A model generated the notes under the pieces. That model saw nothing but the letters and a program-made list of their open reading frames with translations, searched no databases and was not told the origin of the DNA. Of a stretch of 64,000 nucleotides of DNA, positions 16,595-25,898 are shown piece after piece. Position 1 is the stretch's first letter. Each line of letters starts with the position of its first letter. This DNA comes from Echinicola soli (GTDB taxonomy: Bacteria > Bacteroidota > Bacteroidia > Cytophagales > Cyclobacteriaceae): NCBI RefSeq assembly GCF_006575665.1, contig NZ_CP041253.1:3757001-3821000 (forward strand). The letters run 5' to 3'. The position numbers were made by a program, and so were the translations under genes.

Positions 16595-18175
16595 TTAAAA
16601 TTGGAGTTTCTGTTGGTCGTAATATTCCTTGCCCCGGACATTGTCGTGTTTGGGCAGGGCTTTTTGTGTAGTATCGGGCTGTTCATAGGCCATGTTGTTT
16701 TCAAGGATGTTCCTGATAAACCCATAAGAATAGACCTGGTGATCCATGGCTATTTTGCAGGCCCTGTCAAAGGTATCCGGGTCGGACTTCCTGCTTAAGG
16801 CCAGTAAGCCATCACAGGTTCTGTAAAGCTGCTCGGGATACCGGTTCTGCTCAAACAGCAAGGATACATATTGATAAAGAACTGCTGATTTTTTACGGGC
16901 AAGCTCCCGGTAGTATTCAGGGCTCCTATCCCTGTAATGCCTGTGCTGGGAACACAGATGGTCTTCAACGGTAGAATAGCCGCCCTTGGTGCTTCTGGCA
17001 TGGACGGCTACCTTTTTACCTTCATGGTACACATAGAACATAGACCTGGTGTAGACTACCTTCACTTTCTTGCCAATAAGGGTATACGGGACACTGTAAT
17101 ATTGCTTGTCCCTTGCCAGGTAAACATGGTTGTTTTTTGCCACAGTCAGCAAGGCATGGTACCGTAGCTCAAACCGGTCCTCGGGAAGTTTTCCCAACAG
17201 GGGTTTTTCATCGGCCAAAAACTTCTCTTCCCGGCAGTAGGGCTTGCGCTGCATCCGTGTCTGGTTATGTGCCCTGATCCGCATTTTAATGGCCTGGTTG
17301 AGTGCATAAAGGTCAAAGAACTGCATGTTCCTCAGCTTGGCATATACTCTGGAGTAGAGCATGTTGACCTGGTTCTCGACCAGGGCCTTGTCCTGAGGCT
17401 TTCTGACCCTTGCCGGCAGGACAGCCGTACCGTAATGATTGGCAAAGTCTTCCAGTGCCCGGTTGATATCCGGTTCGTACTTGTCGGCCTTGTTCACTGC
17501 TGACTTCAGGTTGTCAGGGACCAGCAGGGAAGGGACTCCGCCCAAATGTTCCAGGCAGCAGGCCAGGGCATGGAGAAAATCAGCTATACGCTGGCTGGGC
17601 ACGGCCATGGCAAAAGCATAGTCCGAACAGGGCAGGCAGGCCACAAAAAACTGGCAGGAAATGACTTCTCCGGTTTCCCGGTCTATGTAGTCAATCGTTT
17701 TGCCGGCAAAATCAATATAAAGCTTTTCCCCGGGCTGATGATCAAGTACCATAGTTGGTTTTGATCGGGCAAGATCATGCTGGTCAAGGTGATGGCAGAA
17801 CTGTGAGTAGCTGTAACCATCCGGATGGGACTGTCTGTATTCTTCCCATAAAAGTGCCCTGGTAACCCCGGTACGCTTCAGCTCTTTACGAAAATATTCA
17901 AGACGCATTTTAAAATGATCGTACCGGGGATCCTTATAGGAAGGGTTGCCAGGATGGAAACGGGAATGGATCTCCGGCTCTTCAAGGGCGAGCAGATCAT
18001 CTATGGTTAGGCTCGTACCTGTCTGCCCCAGCAGCTTTTCCAGCTTGACCAGGTAGGCTTTTACGGTATTCTTGCTCATGCCAAGCATTCGGGCAATGGT
18101 CTTGATCCCTTTGCCCTGCTTGTTGAGAATGATCAATTGTTTTATCTGACTCATTGGTTTTGGTTTTCCTGCCAT
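16595..18175 (-). CDS. istA: IS21 transposase IstA
   Basis: The start at 18175 (MAGKPKPMSQIKQLI) gives 526 residues; a start at 18241 is possible but adds non-conserved residues. An N-terminal helix-turn-helix (GIKTIARMLGMSKNTVKAYL) binds the ends. The DDE core is visible as LYIDFAGKTI (first Asp), SLLVPDNLKSAV (second Asp) and ALVENQVNMLYSRV (Glu). A C-terminal Mu-transposase-like barrel and charged tail follow. The gene is full-length, in an element with clean ends and target duplication, suggesting recent insertion. Confidence 0.95.
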   Translation of the reverse strand: MAGKPKPMSQIKQLIILNKQGKGIKTIARMLGMSKNTVKAYLVKLEKLLGQTGTSLTIDDLLALEEPEIHSRFHPGNPSYKDPRYDHFKMRLEYFRKELKRTGVTRALLWEEYRQSHPDGYSYSQFCHHLDQHDLARSKPTMVLDHQPGEKLYIDFAGKTIDYIDRETGEVISCQFFVACLPCSDYAFAMAVPSQRIADFLHALACCLEHLGGVPSLLVPDNLKSAVNKADKYEPDINRALEDFANHYGTAVLPARVRKPQDKALVENQVNMLYSRVYAKLRNMQFFDLYALNQAIKMRIRAHNQTRMQRKPYCREEKFLADEKPLLGKLPEDRFELRYHALLTVAKNNHVYLARDKQYYSVPYTLIGKKVKVVYTRSMFYVYHEGKKVAVHARSTKGGYSTVEDHLCSQHRHYRDRSPEYYRELARKKSAVLYQYVSLLFEQNRYPEQLYRTCDGLLALSRKSDPDTFDRACKIAMDHQVYSYGFIRNILENNMAYEQPDTTQKALPKHDNVRGKEYYDQQKLQF

Positions 18176-18485
18176 TGGATCACGGTTAGTGGTATATAAA
18201 TCATCCGCTAAAAAACCAAAACCAGCATTATGAGGGGGCAATATGTTCCGGAATCTGACAACAGAGGGGTCAATATGCTCCGGAATTATTGCTGAAATAT
18301 TACTTTAGGGGGTCAGCATCCGCCGGAATGGCAGTTGAAAACAGCCGCTTAAGCCACTTTTCAACCTCCGGTTCATTCCCGGATCATGGGGTCAACATGC
18401 TCCGGAATATCCAATAAAATGGCTGAAACAAAAATACAGAACCGATCCCGGCTTATTCGAGCATTGGAAATTGGCTCGACCTTAG

Positions 18486-18593
18486 GTACATTTAGTACCG
18501 AGCGATTTATAAACATGAAGAGCCGTGTGAGGTGAGCGTCTCACGCATGGTTCTGTGGGAAGGTGGGGGCGAAATTCCCTTGCCTGACCCGAT
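18486..18593 (+). ncRNA. Group II intron 3' end (domains V and VI)
   Basis: After the maturase stop, GAGCCGTGTGAGGT..GTCTCACG..GGTTCT (18520-18554) matches the compact domain V hairpin of bacterial group II introns, and the following GTGGGAAGG..TTCCCTTGCCTGACCCGAT fits domain VI and the 3' splice end near 18593. With the 5' part missing it cannot self-splice. Confidence 0.75.
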
Positions 18594-18732
18594 TGGCGGT
18601 CAGTGAAGGAACTAGTAGCAAATGAAAGGTTGAATGACCTTATTCCCCATTAATGTTGTCGTATTTAGCCTCCAAGATCCTGAAGACGAAATTATAAATT
18701 TGCTTTAACGGAATTTTAAAAGCTATAAAAAT

Positions 18733-19329
18733 ATGAACAAACTAATTCTAGAAACCCAAATAAGCATTGACGGATATATCGCAGACGAAAATGGCGGTAC
18801 AGGTTGGATGGTATGGAATTGGGGATCAGATTGGAACTGGGATAAAGACCTACAAGCTTATCATACAAGTCTACATAAATCGGTTACCAGTATTCTGATA
18901 AGCAGTCAAATGGCACAAGAGGGGTTTAATGCTCATTGGAAACAAGTAGCACAAGACCCGACAGATACCAGGTTTGAATTTTCCAACCATATTGCAAATT
19001 CAAAAAAATTTGTGGTGACCAGAACGTTGACTACGGAAACCGAAATTCCTGGTGGTTGGCAAAATGTAACCATTCTGAAAGATAATTTAGAAGATGATAT
19101 TTCAAATTTGAAAAGCCACAACAATGGAAATATTATCGTTTATGGTGGTGCTACACTTGTGTCCTCGCTAATAAACTCAAACCTGATAGACGAATTTCAT
19201 TTGATAATAAATCCTATAGCATTAGGGCAAGGTTTGCCTATTTTCAAGAAACTGACAAATCTAAAAATGGTAAACTCAATACCATTTGAGTGCGGTATTA
19301 TCGTCAATCATTACAAAACAGAAATATAG
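18733..19329 (+). CDS. RibD C-terminal/DHFR-like family protein (first copy)
   Basis: The 198-residue protein has the fold landmarks of the RibD-C/dihydrofolate reductase superfamily: LILETQISIDGYIADENG, a nucleotide-binding stretch NIIVYGGATLVSSLI, and DEFHLIINPIALGQGLPIFK. In RibD this domain reduces a riboflavin precursor with NADPH, but stand-alone members like this are usually uncharacterised oxidoreductases. It lies between two group II intron tails. A distant paralogue lies at 19943. Low GC relative to that paralogue hints at separate arrival. Confidence 0.88.
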   Translation: MNKLILETQISIDGYIADENGGTGWMVWNWGSDWNWDKDLQAYHTSLHKSVTSILISSQMAQEGFNAHWKQVAQDPTDTRFEFSNHIANSKKFVVTRTLTTETEIPGGWQNVTILKDNLEDDISNLKSHNNGNIIVYGGATLVSSLINSNLIDEFHLIINPIALGQGLPIFKKLTNLKMVNSIPFECGIIVNHYKTEI

Positions 19330-19356
19330 TAACGAATAATAAAAAACGAACTGCCA

Positions 19357-19433
19357 GTCGAGTAGATAAAGGGGAATCTCACCCCGAAATTTCTCACAGA
19401 GCCGTACATGAAGGTCTCTCCTCATATGGCTCT
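19357..19433 (-). ncRNA. Second group II intron 3' remnant
   Basis: On the minus strand 19433-19398 reads GAGCCATATGAG..GACC..TTCATGTACGGCTCT, a domain V hairpin, followed by GTGAGAAATTTCGGGGTGAG and a CTACTCGAC end near 19357 (domain VI and 3' splice end). No maturase codons are recognisable on its 5' side, so this is a bare tail of a different intron from that at 18486-18593. Confidence 0.65.
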
Positions 19434-19942
19434 TATTATGCAGTCGGTTGAAAGTCCATTGGATTAGACTAATTCGTATCCCAACTCCCAGTGATAGAAA
19501 AGGTTTGGATAAGAGACAGTAACTTGTCGAGGCCATTTTTCCATCCCGAAGGGAATTCGGGTTCAAAGTTGGGCAGGAACGGTGGGAATGGAAATTGTAT
19601 ATAACGGTTTGATTTGTGCCACCCTTTGCGGTCAAACTGTGCCAGTCCTTTCGGTTCGAACCGTGCCACAGTTCGACAGTGCTCACCGTGCCACTTTGGA
19701 AAGAGTAAGCTTAACCTGACCTGCTTTTTCCGCATAAGGTGGTTCATCAGGATTTTAACTTTTGAATTATTCTGGCAATTTCAATGGAAAACCGCAACCA
19801 ATGATGGTATGTTCTGGATGTTTACCATGGACCTTTTTTATCCCTAGCTGTCCATGATTCAAGAAGAACAATTTAAAGTGGGACAGTTTATGACAATAAA
19901 TTGTCCAGGTGGCTGAATCTGCTTTTTTTGTCAAAAAAATCT
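19434..19942. other. Non-coding scrap with IS-end repeats
   Basis: No gene is supported. Between about 19614 and 19700 the word GTGCCAC or GTGCCAG recurs four times at about 22-30 bp spacing with GTTCGAACCGTGCCAC inside. Such phased GTGGCAC repeats resemble the multi-copy end sites of another IS21-like element, of which no transposase remains here. The last 60 bp should contain the promoter of the next gene. Confidence 0.4.
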
Positions 19943-20479
19943 ATGAGAAAATTATCATTGTTTATTGCCACCAGTTTGGATGGGTTTATTGCCGGACCAA
20001 ATGACGACCTGAGTTTTTTGGCCTCAGTAGAAAAGGAAGGGGAAGATTATGGCTATGCTGAATTCACAGCAAGGGTAGATACGATCATTGTCGGAAGAAA
20101 GACCTATGATTATGTCTTGAGGACCATAGGTCCCGGCCACTATGATAATGGAGACAGGGATGTCTATGTCATCACCAGGAAGGCCAGGCCAAATGAAGGA
20201 AAGGTGACATTTTATTCAGCAGATCTCACGGAACTGGTAAAAAGCCTGAAAAGCAGAAACGGAAAGCATATCTATTGTGACGGCGGTGCCGAGGTCATTG
20301 ATGAACTGTTGAAGAATGACCTGATAGATGAAATGATTATTTCCGTTGTGCCTATATTGGTCGGAGAAGGAACAAGGCTGTTCAAGGAGGGCAGGCCTGA
20401 ACAAACACTTGAACTGGTAAACGCCAAAAATTTTGATACAGGCCTTGTCCAGTTGATGTACAAACGGAAGGGATCATGA
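19943..20479 (+). CDS. RibD C-terminal/DHFR-like family protein (second copy)
   Basis: The ATG at 19943 gives 178 residues starting MRKLSLFIATSLDGFIAGPND, the canonical first strand of this family; the in-frame ATG at 19901 would prepend 14 unconserved residues. Further landmarks are TIIVGRKTYDYVL, VYVITRKARP, HIYCDGGAEVIDELL and DEMIISVVPILVGEGTRLF. This is the YyaP/YwjB-like group of NADPH-dependent reductase-fold proteins without assigned substrate. It is higher in GC than the copy at 18733, closer to the core genome. No operon partner is visible. Confidence 0.9.
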   Translation: MRKLSLFIATSLDGFIAGPNDDLSFLASVEKEGEDYGYAEFTARVDTIIVGRKTYDYVLRTIGPGHYDNGDRDVYVITRKARPNEGKVTFYSADLTELVKSLKSRNGKHIYCDGGAEVIDELLKNDLIDEMIISVVPILVGEGTRLFKEGRPEQTLELVNAKNFDTGLVQLMYKRKGS

Positions 20480-20688
20480 CACAGCCCAATTGGATGGGTA
20501 CCTGGCCCATCCTTTCATTATTTGGTGCATCGTTGACAGTAGATTTTTTAAAGGCCATGTACTTTGACAATCAACTAACCTTCACCATAGTTTTTACTGT
20601 CTTGTGAGGTATAGTATGGTACTAATAAGTAGGATGGAAGTTGTCCGACTATATTGAATTAAAAATTACATAACATTGAAAATACCGG

Positions 20689-20716
20689 TTGTTAGCCAAT
20701 TTTAACCTTATTTTGG
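20689..20716 (+). promoter_or_regulatory. Possible promoter of the sigma factor gene
   Basis: TTG at 20689 and TATTTTGG at 20709-20716 approach the Bacteroidota -33/-7 pattern with one mismatch and 17 bases between. It lies 27 bp before the sigma factor ATG. Weak, motif-based call. Confidence 0.3.
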
Positions 20717-20743
20717 TCTTTTAAAAAATGTTGGCAGCCAATC

Positions 20744-21316
20744 ATGGGATGTAATGATGAGCAATTGGTCCGGGAGCTACAGGAGGGAAGCGAAATGGCA
20801 TTGGGGAAACTCATGGAGCGCTATATTGATTCGCTTTGTCGCTTTAGCTATTCGATTACCGGACAACAGGAATTGGCCGAAGAGGCCGTCTCGGACACTT
20901 TTGTCAAGCTCTGGAATGGCCGTGAGCGTTTGCAGATAAGGACATCTGTAAGGGGATACCTTTACCGTGCCGTAAGGAACGTGACATTGGATCTGTTAAG
21001 AAAAGAAGGGAAGCATTGCCACCTGCAGGAAGTGGACGAAGATGCCTTGGGAACGATCGATGATCCTTTCAAGGAATTGTTTTACAGCGAGCTCGAAGCC
21101 CAAATCGACCAATTGATCAATACCCTTCCCGAGCAACGTGCCATTATCTTCCGGATGAACAGGCTCGAAGGGCTCAAATACAGGGAAATAGCCGATATTT
21201 TAAATATTTCGGTACATACGGTCCAAAACCAAATGGTAGCGGCAGTACAAAAGATGACCGAATACCTTCCCTATTTCAAATTGGTAATGTATGTCCTATA
21301 TGTTAACGGTCTCTGA
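20744..21316 (+). CDS. ECF-type RNA polymerase sigma factor
   Basis: The 190-residue protein has sigma region 2 (LMERYIDSLCRFSYSITGQQELAEEAVSDTFVKLW, about residues 20-60, with YLYRAVRNVTLDLLRK) and region 4 (LPEQRAIIFRMNRLEGLKYREIADILNISVHTVQNQM, about 125-170). Regions 1 and 3 are absent, as in ECF sigma factors. It belongs to the Bacteroidota group paired with FecR-like anti-sigma factors and SusC receptors having an N-terminal STN domain, in which outer-membrane substrate uptake is signalled to the sigma factor. The anti-sigma gene follows 81 bp later and the receptor after it, so this sigma factor most likely drives the SusCD genes. Confidence 0.95.
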   Translation: MGCNDEQLVRELQEGSEMALGKLMERYIDSLCRFSYSITGQQELAEEAVSDTFVKLWNGRERLQIRTSVRGYLYRAVRNVTLDLLRKEGKHCHLQEVDEDALGTIDDPFKELFYSELEAQIDQLINTLPEQRAIIFRMNRLEGLKYREIADILNISVHTVQNQMVAAVQKMTEYLPYFKLVMYVLYVNGL

Positions 21317-21397
21317 TTTTTTGATAATGATTTCTTAACCAAGGCCAATAGTAGACAAAAGTGCCATTTCCCGTCTTCTCCATAATAAGGTCAAATT

Positions 21398-22399
21398 ATG
21401 GAAAACAAACATTTCTGGATATTGGTGACCAGGTACCTGTCAAATGAATCGACGCTCGAAGAAAATGAGGAGTTACAGGATCTAGTGGCCTCAAATCCAA
21501 CTTATAAAAATAAATTTGAGCAGGCTGCCGAAGCGTGGAGCAGGACAAAGCAGCCCCGGTCACATGGTATCGATCCTGAAAAAATTAAAAAAAGGGTTTT
21601 TGAAAAAACTACCAAAAGTAAGGGCCTGGAAAGACGATGGCTTTCATGGAAATCGGTAAAGTTGGCTGCCGGGATTGTCATATTGTTTGTGTTGTCAATG
21701 GTATGTTGGATAAACCTTCCTGAAGGCACTTCGCCAATTCCGGTATTGACCCAAGTGACGGAAAATGGACAGAAAACCACCCTTACCTTGGGTGATGGTA
21801 CAGTGGTCCGTCTTAATTCGGGAAGCCGATTGACATATCCATCACAGTTTTCGGACTCTGTGCGAAGGGTCACTTTGGAGGGGGAGGCTTTTTTTGAAGT
21901 AATGAAAGATTCAGCAAGGCCTTTCCGGATCAGTACCGGAGATCTTACCACTACGGTACTGGGGACTTCTTTTAACATTTCCACCTTTGATCCAGACCTC
22001 ACAAGGGTAACGGTAAAATCAGGAAAGGTCATGGTAGCGGACGCGTCGGGAAAAGACCGGGAATCATTATACTTATTGCCGGGAGAGCAAGCCGTTTATC
22101 ATACGGTGACCTCCCAGCTATTTAAGCGGGAAGTGGACTTGGAAACCTATATGGGATGGAAGGATGGTATCATCACCCTTGACCAAGTCAGTTTAGGAGA
22201 AGCCGTGGAAACCCTGGAGAGATGGTATGGGGTTGCCATATCATTTGAAAATCCGGCCATAGCCCATTGCCGCATCAGTGGGAAATACAACAACGATAAA
22301 CTGGTCAATATATTGGAAAACCTGGTGTTTGTCCTGGACATGGATTACCAATTTATTGATCGACGCCAAATTATGATCACGGGTCAACCATGCCCTTAA
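21398..22399 (+). CDS. FecR-family anti-sigma factor
   Basis: The 333-residue protein has a cytoplasmic anti-sigma segment (about 1-85), one transmembrane helix (about 88-107, LAAGIVILFVLSMVCWINL), a periplasmic FecR domain (about 120-215, with NGQKTTLTLGDGTVVRLNSGSRLTYP) and a C-terminal DUF4974 secretin/TonB-like short domain (about 255-330). It would hold the upstream sigma factor until contacted by the STN domain of the SusC receptor. Gene order and spacing match this circuit exactly. Confidence 0.95.
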   Translation: MENKHFWILVTRYLSNESTLEENEELQDLVASNPTYKNKFEQAAEAWSRTKQPRSHGIDPEKIKKRVFEKTTKSKGLERRWLSWKSVKLAAGIVILFVLSMVCWINLPEGTSPIPVLTQVTENGQKTTLTLGDGTVVRLNSGSRLTYPSQFSDSVRRVTLEGEAFFEVMKDSARPFRISTGDLTTTVLGTSFNISTFDPDLTRVTVKSGKVMVADASGKDRESLYLLPGEQAVYHTVTSQLFKREVDLETYMGWKDGIITLDQVSLGEAVETLERWYGVAISFENPAIAHCRISGKYNNDKLVNILENLVFVLDMDYQFIDRRQIMITGQPCP

Positions 22400-22505
22400 A
22401 ACCATATGCCTATGTAACACTTTGTCAATTTAACCAAAAATAATTGGCCCGTCACTGCGCCAACAGATCGGGGCCTGATTTCAAATCCACTCAAAGATTT
22501 AAAAC

Positions 22506-25500
22506 ATGAAAGCAAATTTAATGAAAATTTTGATGATTATATCAAAACAAACCCTCTACTTGTTTGTACTGCAGGTGATCAGTCTGCAGGTAATACTGGC
22601 CTCTCCGGGAAGTGGCCAGTCACTGTCTGAGGTCAGTGTGAGCCTTGGCCTGGAACGTGCGCGTTTAGTGGACGTTTTCAGGGAGATTGAACGGAAGACG
22701 GATTTTGTCTTTCTCTATCCTGAGCAACTTGAGCATTCTACGCAGACGGTAGACCTGGCTAACGGGGAGCAGAAGCTTTCCGACCTGTTAAAAGATTTGG
22801 CCAATCATTATGGCCTTAAATTCAAGCAGATCAACCACACGATAGGAGTTTCCCTTGACCGTTCCAAAACCCCGGAGAAATCAATGGTGGTCCAGGAAAG
22901 GTCTGTGGAGGGGAAAGTTGTTGATCATAGGACAGGGGAACCCTTGCCCGGTGCGACAATTCTGGTAAAGGGAACCGACCGCGGTACGATAACGGACCTG
23001 GACGGTAATTTTTCCATAAAGCTTCCGGATGGACATAGAAAATTATTGATCAGCTTTATAGGGTACATGTCCCATGAGGTACAGGTGGGAAACCAAGAAT
23101 TCCTGAACGTTCAATTGGAGCCTGATGCTGCTGCTTTGGACGAAGTGGTGGTTATCGGTTATGGGGAAGTGGACAAAAAGGACTTGACCGGATCGGTGGC
23201 TTCCATGGACAGCGAGGAGATCAAGAAAACCAATAAGGTAAATGCCTTTCAGTCCTTACAGGGACAGCTTCCGGGTGTGGATATACAAAGCACGGGTAAC
23301 AAGCCCGGAGATGGTTTTAATATCCGGATCAGGGGAAACAACACCATCAATAGCAACGTATCCGATGCAGGTTACAGCCCTGGGCAGAACCCACTCTTTA
23401 TTGTGGACGGCGTATTTGTTACCGATATATCATTTATCAATCCCACCGATATCGAGAGGATGGACGTACTGAAGGATGCTTCTGCCACGGCCATATACGG
23501 TGCCAGGGGCTCAAGTGGTGTGGTCATTATTACCACCAAAACCGGAAGCAAAGGCGAAGTCAATTACCAGTACGACAATTATATTGGTTTCAGACAGGCA
23601 TACAATACACCTAGAATATTTGAGGGCGAAGAGTTTGTGCAGTTTTTTAAGGATGCGGCCGTCGGTACGCGTCATGCAACGGGAAACCTGGACTATGGTC
23701 AGGAGGATGTGGTGTTGTCCGATTACCTTAGACCTAATGAACTTAAGAATATCAGGGAGGGTAATTACGTCAATTGGCCGGATCTTATCCAGCAGAACGG
23801 CCTTCAAATGAACCATACCTTGAGTGCTTCCGGAGGTACCGATAAAGTGGTCTATGGATTTGGGTTTGGCTATACCCGGGACGAAGGAACCTTTCCCGGG
23901 GAAGACCTGGAAAGGTTTAACCTTCGCAGTAACCTTACCTTTAATATCAGCAAATACTTGAGTTTTGATTACAGTGGTTACCTGACCCATTCCATCAGAA
24001 ACCTGGGCAGCCAAGAGGGGTTTCGAAGCGCCTATAGGTTGCGCCCTACCGGTGATGCATATGACGATCAGGGTAACCTTAAGTTTTTTCCCATCGATGG
24101 GGAGACGTTTATCACCAACCCCTTGTTCGAGCCTTCTGGTATATTGGAAGAGTTTAAAAACCTGAATTTCATAGGGAACTTTGGCATTACCCTGAAACCC
24201 ATCGAGGGATTGAAAATTGTCAGCCGGTACAGCCCCAACCTGTTTTATGAGCGCTATGGGCAGTTCAGAGGGATCAATACCAAATCCTCGTCTATGGATC
24301 CCGCCAGAAGACGGGCCTATTGGAACACCAGTAACCTGTATTCTTATACTTGGGATAATATCCTTACCTATGGTCACAATTTCAACGACCGTCACCAAGT
24401 GGACCTTACGCTGATTTCTTCCTCGTGGATGGATCGGTATGAACTGCATGAAACAGAAGTGAGAAACTTCAACACCGACGAGTTTTTGTTTTACAACCAG
24501 GGCATTGCCTCGGACATCCGTAAGCTGGACAACAGCCTGACCAAGGAGACTATCCAATCCTTTACGGGCAGGATCAATTATATCCTTGATGACAAGTATG
24601 TTTTTACCGCTACAGGGCGTTATGACGGGGCTTCGAAGTTGTCTGCCAAGAATAAATGGGCTTTTTTCCCATCTGCAGCATTTGCTTGGAGGATCGGGGA
24701 TGAGGATTTTATGAAAAGCCAGCAGGTGGTTTCGGACTTAAAGGTTAGACTGAGCTATGGCCAGACAGGTAATACAGGAACGGGCGGGGGACTTAGGCCT
24801 TTGGGGTCCCAGTCCAACATTGGTTTTGGCTTCACCAACCTGGGAGACCAGCCTACAAGAACTGCTTATGTGACCAATCTCGCCAATCAAGACCTGACTT
24901 GGGAGCGTACTTCTGAAGTCAATCTTGGTATTGATTTTGGATTGCTGGGAAATAGGATTTATGGCTCGATTGACCTGTATGACAGAAATACATCAGACCT
25001 TATCCTGTATCGTAACCTCCCCATTGTCAGTGGTCATGGTGGCGTGTTCGAGAATGTTGGGGAAGTAAGGAACAGGGGCATAGAACTCGCCCTAAATTCG
25101 GTTAATATTGATAAGGGGGGCTTTAAATGGACTACCTCCCTCAACTTTGCCACCAACCATAATGAACTGACCAGCCTTTATGGTGGGCTTGAGGAATTGC
25201 CACCCTTTGCCAATCATATACACAGGGTGGGAGAGCCTGTCGGTTCGGTATATACCTATCAGGCAGACGGTATTTGGCAAACACATGAGCTGGAAGAAGC
25301 CAGGGAAATGGGCCAACAGCCTGGCCAGGTCAGGGTGAAGGACCTTGATGATGACGGTGTCATCACAGAGGCGGACAGGACCACTATCGGTTCGGTACAA
25401 CCGGATTGGACAGGCGGCATTACCAACACTTTCAATTATAAAGGGTTCGATCTTTCCTTCTTTGTCTTTACCCGACAAGGGGTAACTTCAGGCAGTTGGT

Positions 25501-25871
25501 TCCACCGTTCCCATGCTTGGGACGGGGACAGGAGTCCCGCAAGGTTCAACGGCCTAAAGACCAATTATTGGACCCCGGATAATCCTTCCCAGGAGTGGTT
25601 CCAGCCAGGAAACGGAGGACCTTACCAGGAAGTGGTTGTTTTTCAGGACGTGAGCTTTGTCAAGGTGGGCTACATTACCCTCGGTCACACGTTCAAAACT
25701 GATTTCATCAATAAACTCGGCGTCAAAAGCCTCAGGTTGTATGCCACTGCCCAGAACCCTTTTATTTTCACCCCATACGAAGGATGGGATCCTGAAACGG
25801 CTGACCGAAATACTTATCGGGCAGCTTTTCTTTCGAGATCTTTCCTGGGTGGGCTGAATATCCAGTTCTGA
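22506..25871 (+). CDS. SusC/RagA-family TonB-dependent outer-membrane receptor with STN domain
   Basis: The 1,121-residue protein has a signal peptide (about 1-38), an STN signalling domain (about 60-115, FREIERKTDFVFLYPEQL), a carboxypeptidase-regulatory-like domain (about 130-205, EGKVVDHRTGEPLPGATI), the TonB box/plug (from about 213, LDEVVVIGYGEVDKKDLTGS) and a beta-barrel ending in GGLNIQF. SusC proteins import glycans or peptides across the outer membrane together with a SusD lipoprotein. The STN domain marks it as a signal-transducing version, consistent with the sigma/anti-sigma pair upstream. No glycoside hydrolase lies in the same cluster, so the substrate is unknown. Confidence 0.97.
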   Translation: MKANLMKILMIISKQTLYLFVLQVISLQVILASPGSGQSLSEVSVSLGLERARLVDVFREIERKTDFVFLYPEQLEHSTQTVDLANGEQKLSDLLKDLANHYGLKFKQINHTIGVSLDRSKTPEKSMVVQERSVEGKVVDHRTGEPLPGATILVKGTDRGTITDLDGNFSIKLPDGHRKLLISFIGYMSHEVQVGNQEFLNVQLEPDAAALDEVVVIGYGEVDKKDLTGSVASMDSEEIKKTNKVNAFQSLQGQLPGVDIQSTGNKPGDGFNIRIRGNNTINSNVSDAGYSPGQNPLFIVDGVFVTDISFINPTDIERMDVLKDASATAIYGARGSSGVVIITTKTGSKGEVNYQYDNYIGFRQAYNTPRIFEGEEFVQFFKDAAVGTRHATGNLDYGQEDVVLSDYLRPNELKNIREGNYVNWPDLIQQNGLQMNHTLSASGGTDKVVYGFGFGYTRDEGTFPGEDLERFNLRSNLTFNISKYLSFDYSGYLTHSIRNLGSQEGFRSAYRLRPTGDAYDDQGNLKFFPIDGETFITNPLFEPSGILEEFKNLNFIGNFGITLKPIEGLKIVSRYSPNLFYERYGQFRGINTKSSSMDPARRRAYWNTSNLYSYTWDNILTYGHNFNDRHQVDLTLISSSWMDRYELHETEVRNFNTDEFLFYNQGIASDIRKLDNSLTKETIQSFTGRINYILDDKYVFTATGRYDGASKLSAKNKWAFFPSAAFAWRIGDEDFMKSQQVVSDLKVRLSYGQTGNTGTGGGLRPLGSQSNIGFGFTNLGDQPTRTAYVTNLANQDLTWERTSEVNLGIDFGLLGNRIYGSIDLYDRNTSDLILYRNLPIVSGHGGVFENVGEVRNRGIELALNSVNIDKGGFKWTTSLNFATNHNELTSLYGGLEELPPFANHIHRVGEPVGSVYTYQADGIWQTHELEEAREMGQQPGQVRVKDLDDDGVITEADRTTIGSVQPDWTGGITNTFNYKGFDLSFFVFTRQGVTSGSWFHRSHAWDGDRSPARFNGLKTNYWTPDNPSQEWFQPGNGGPYQEVVVFQDVSFVKVGYITLGHTFKTDFINKLGVKSLRLYATAQNPFIFTPYEGWDPETADRNTYRAAFLSRSFLGGLNIQF

Positions 25872-25898
25872 CCCATTCACTGATAAATAGTTTCAAAT

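Larger units (their letters stand above)
15773..18413 (-). mobile_element. Complete IS21-family insertion sequence (2,641 bp)
   Basis: The ends are TGGATATTC at 15773 and its complement GAATATCCA ending at 18413, fitting the 5'-TG...CA-3' termini of IS21 elements. Flanking ATAAAA (15767-15772 and 18414-18419) is a 6-bp target duplication; removing one copy plus the insert restores the maturase codons exactly. Several internal end repeats of the form TGACCCC..CCGG (15790-15820 and 18238-18400) are the multiple transposase binding sites known for this family. It carries istA and istB on the minus strand. Confidence 0.9.
15664..18485 (+). pseudogene. Group II intron maturase C-terminal remnant, split by an IS
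   Basis: Plus-strand codons 15664-15772 read INYYHKLRGETMRYVWNQL..RLLKWEKGLYKMAAIK, the end of a group II intron reverse transcriptase/maturase. After the 2.6-kb IS21-type insert, 18414-18485 resumes with IKWLKQKYRTDPGLFEHWK and the stop TAG. The polymerase and maturase core are gone; only about 60 residues remain. The left junction adjoins the IS91-type fragment. Confidence 0.85.

Noticed and set aside
19469..19747. Minus-strand frame of 92 codons in the scrap zone
   Set aside because: It runs across IS-end repeats and an intron remnant; composition and content do not look like a protein.
23511..24557. 348-codon minus-strand frame inside the SusC gene
   Set aside because: It lies wholly antisense to a clear SusC/RagA receptor, has no family resemblance and arises from codon bias.
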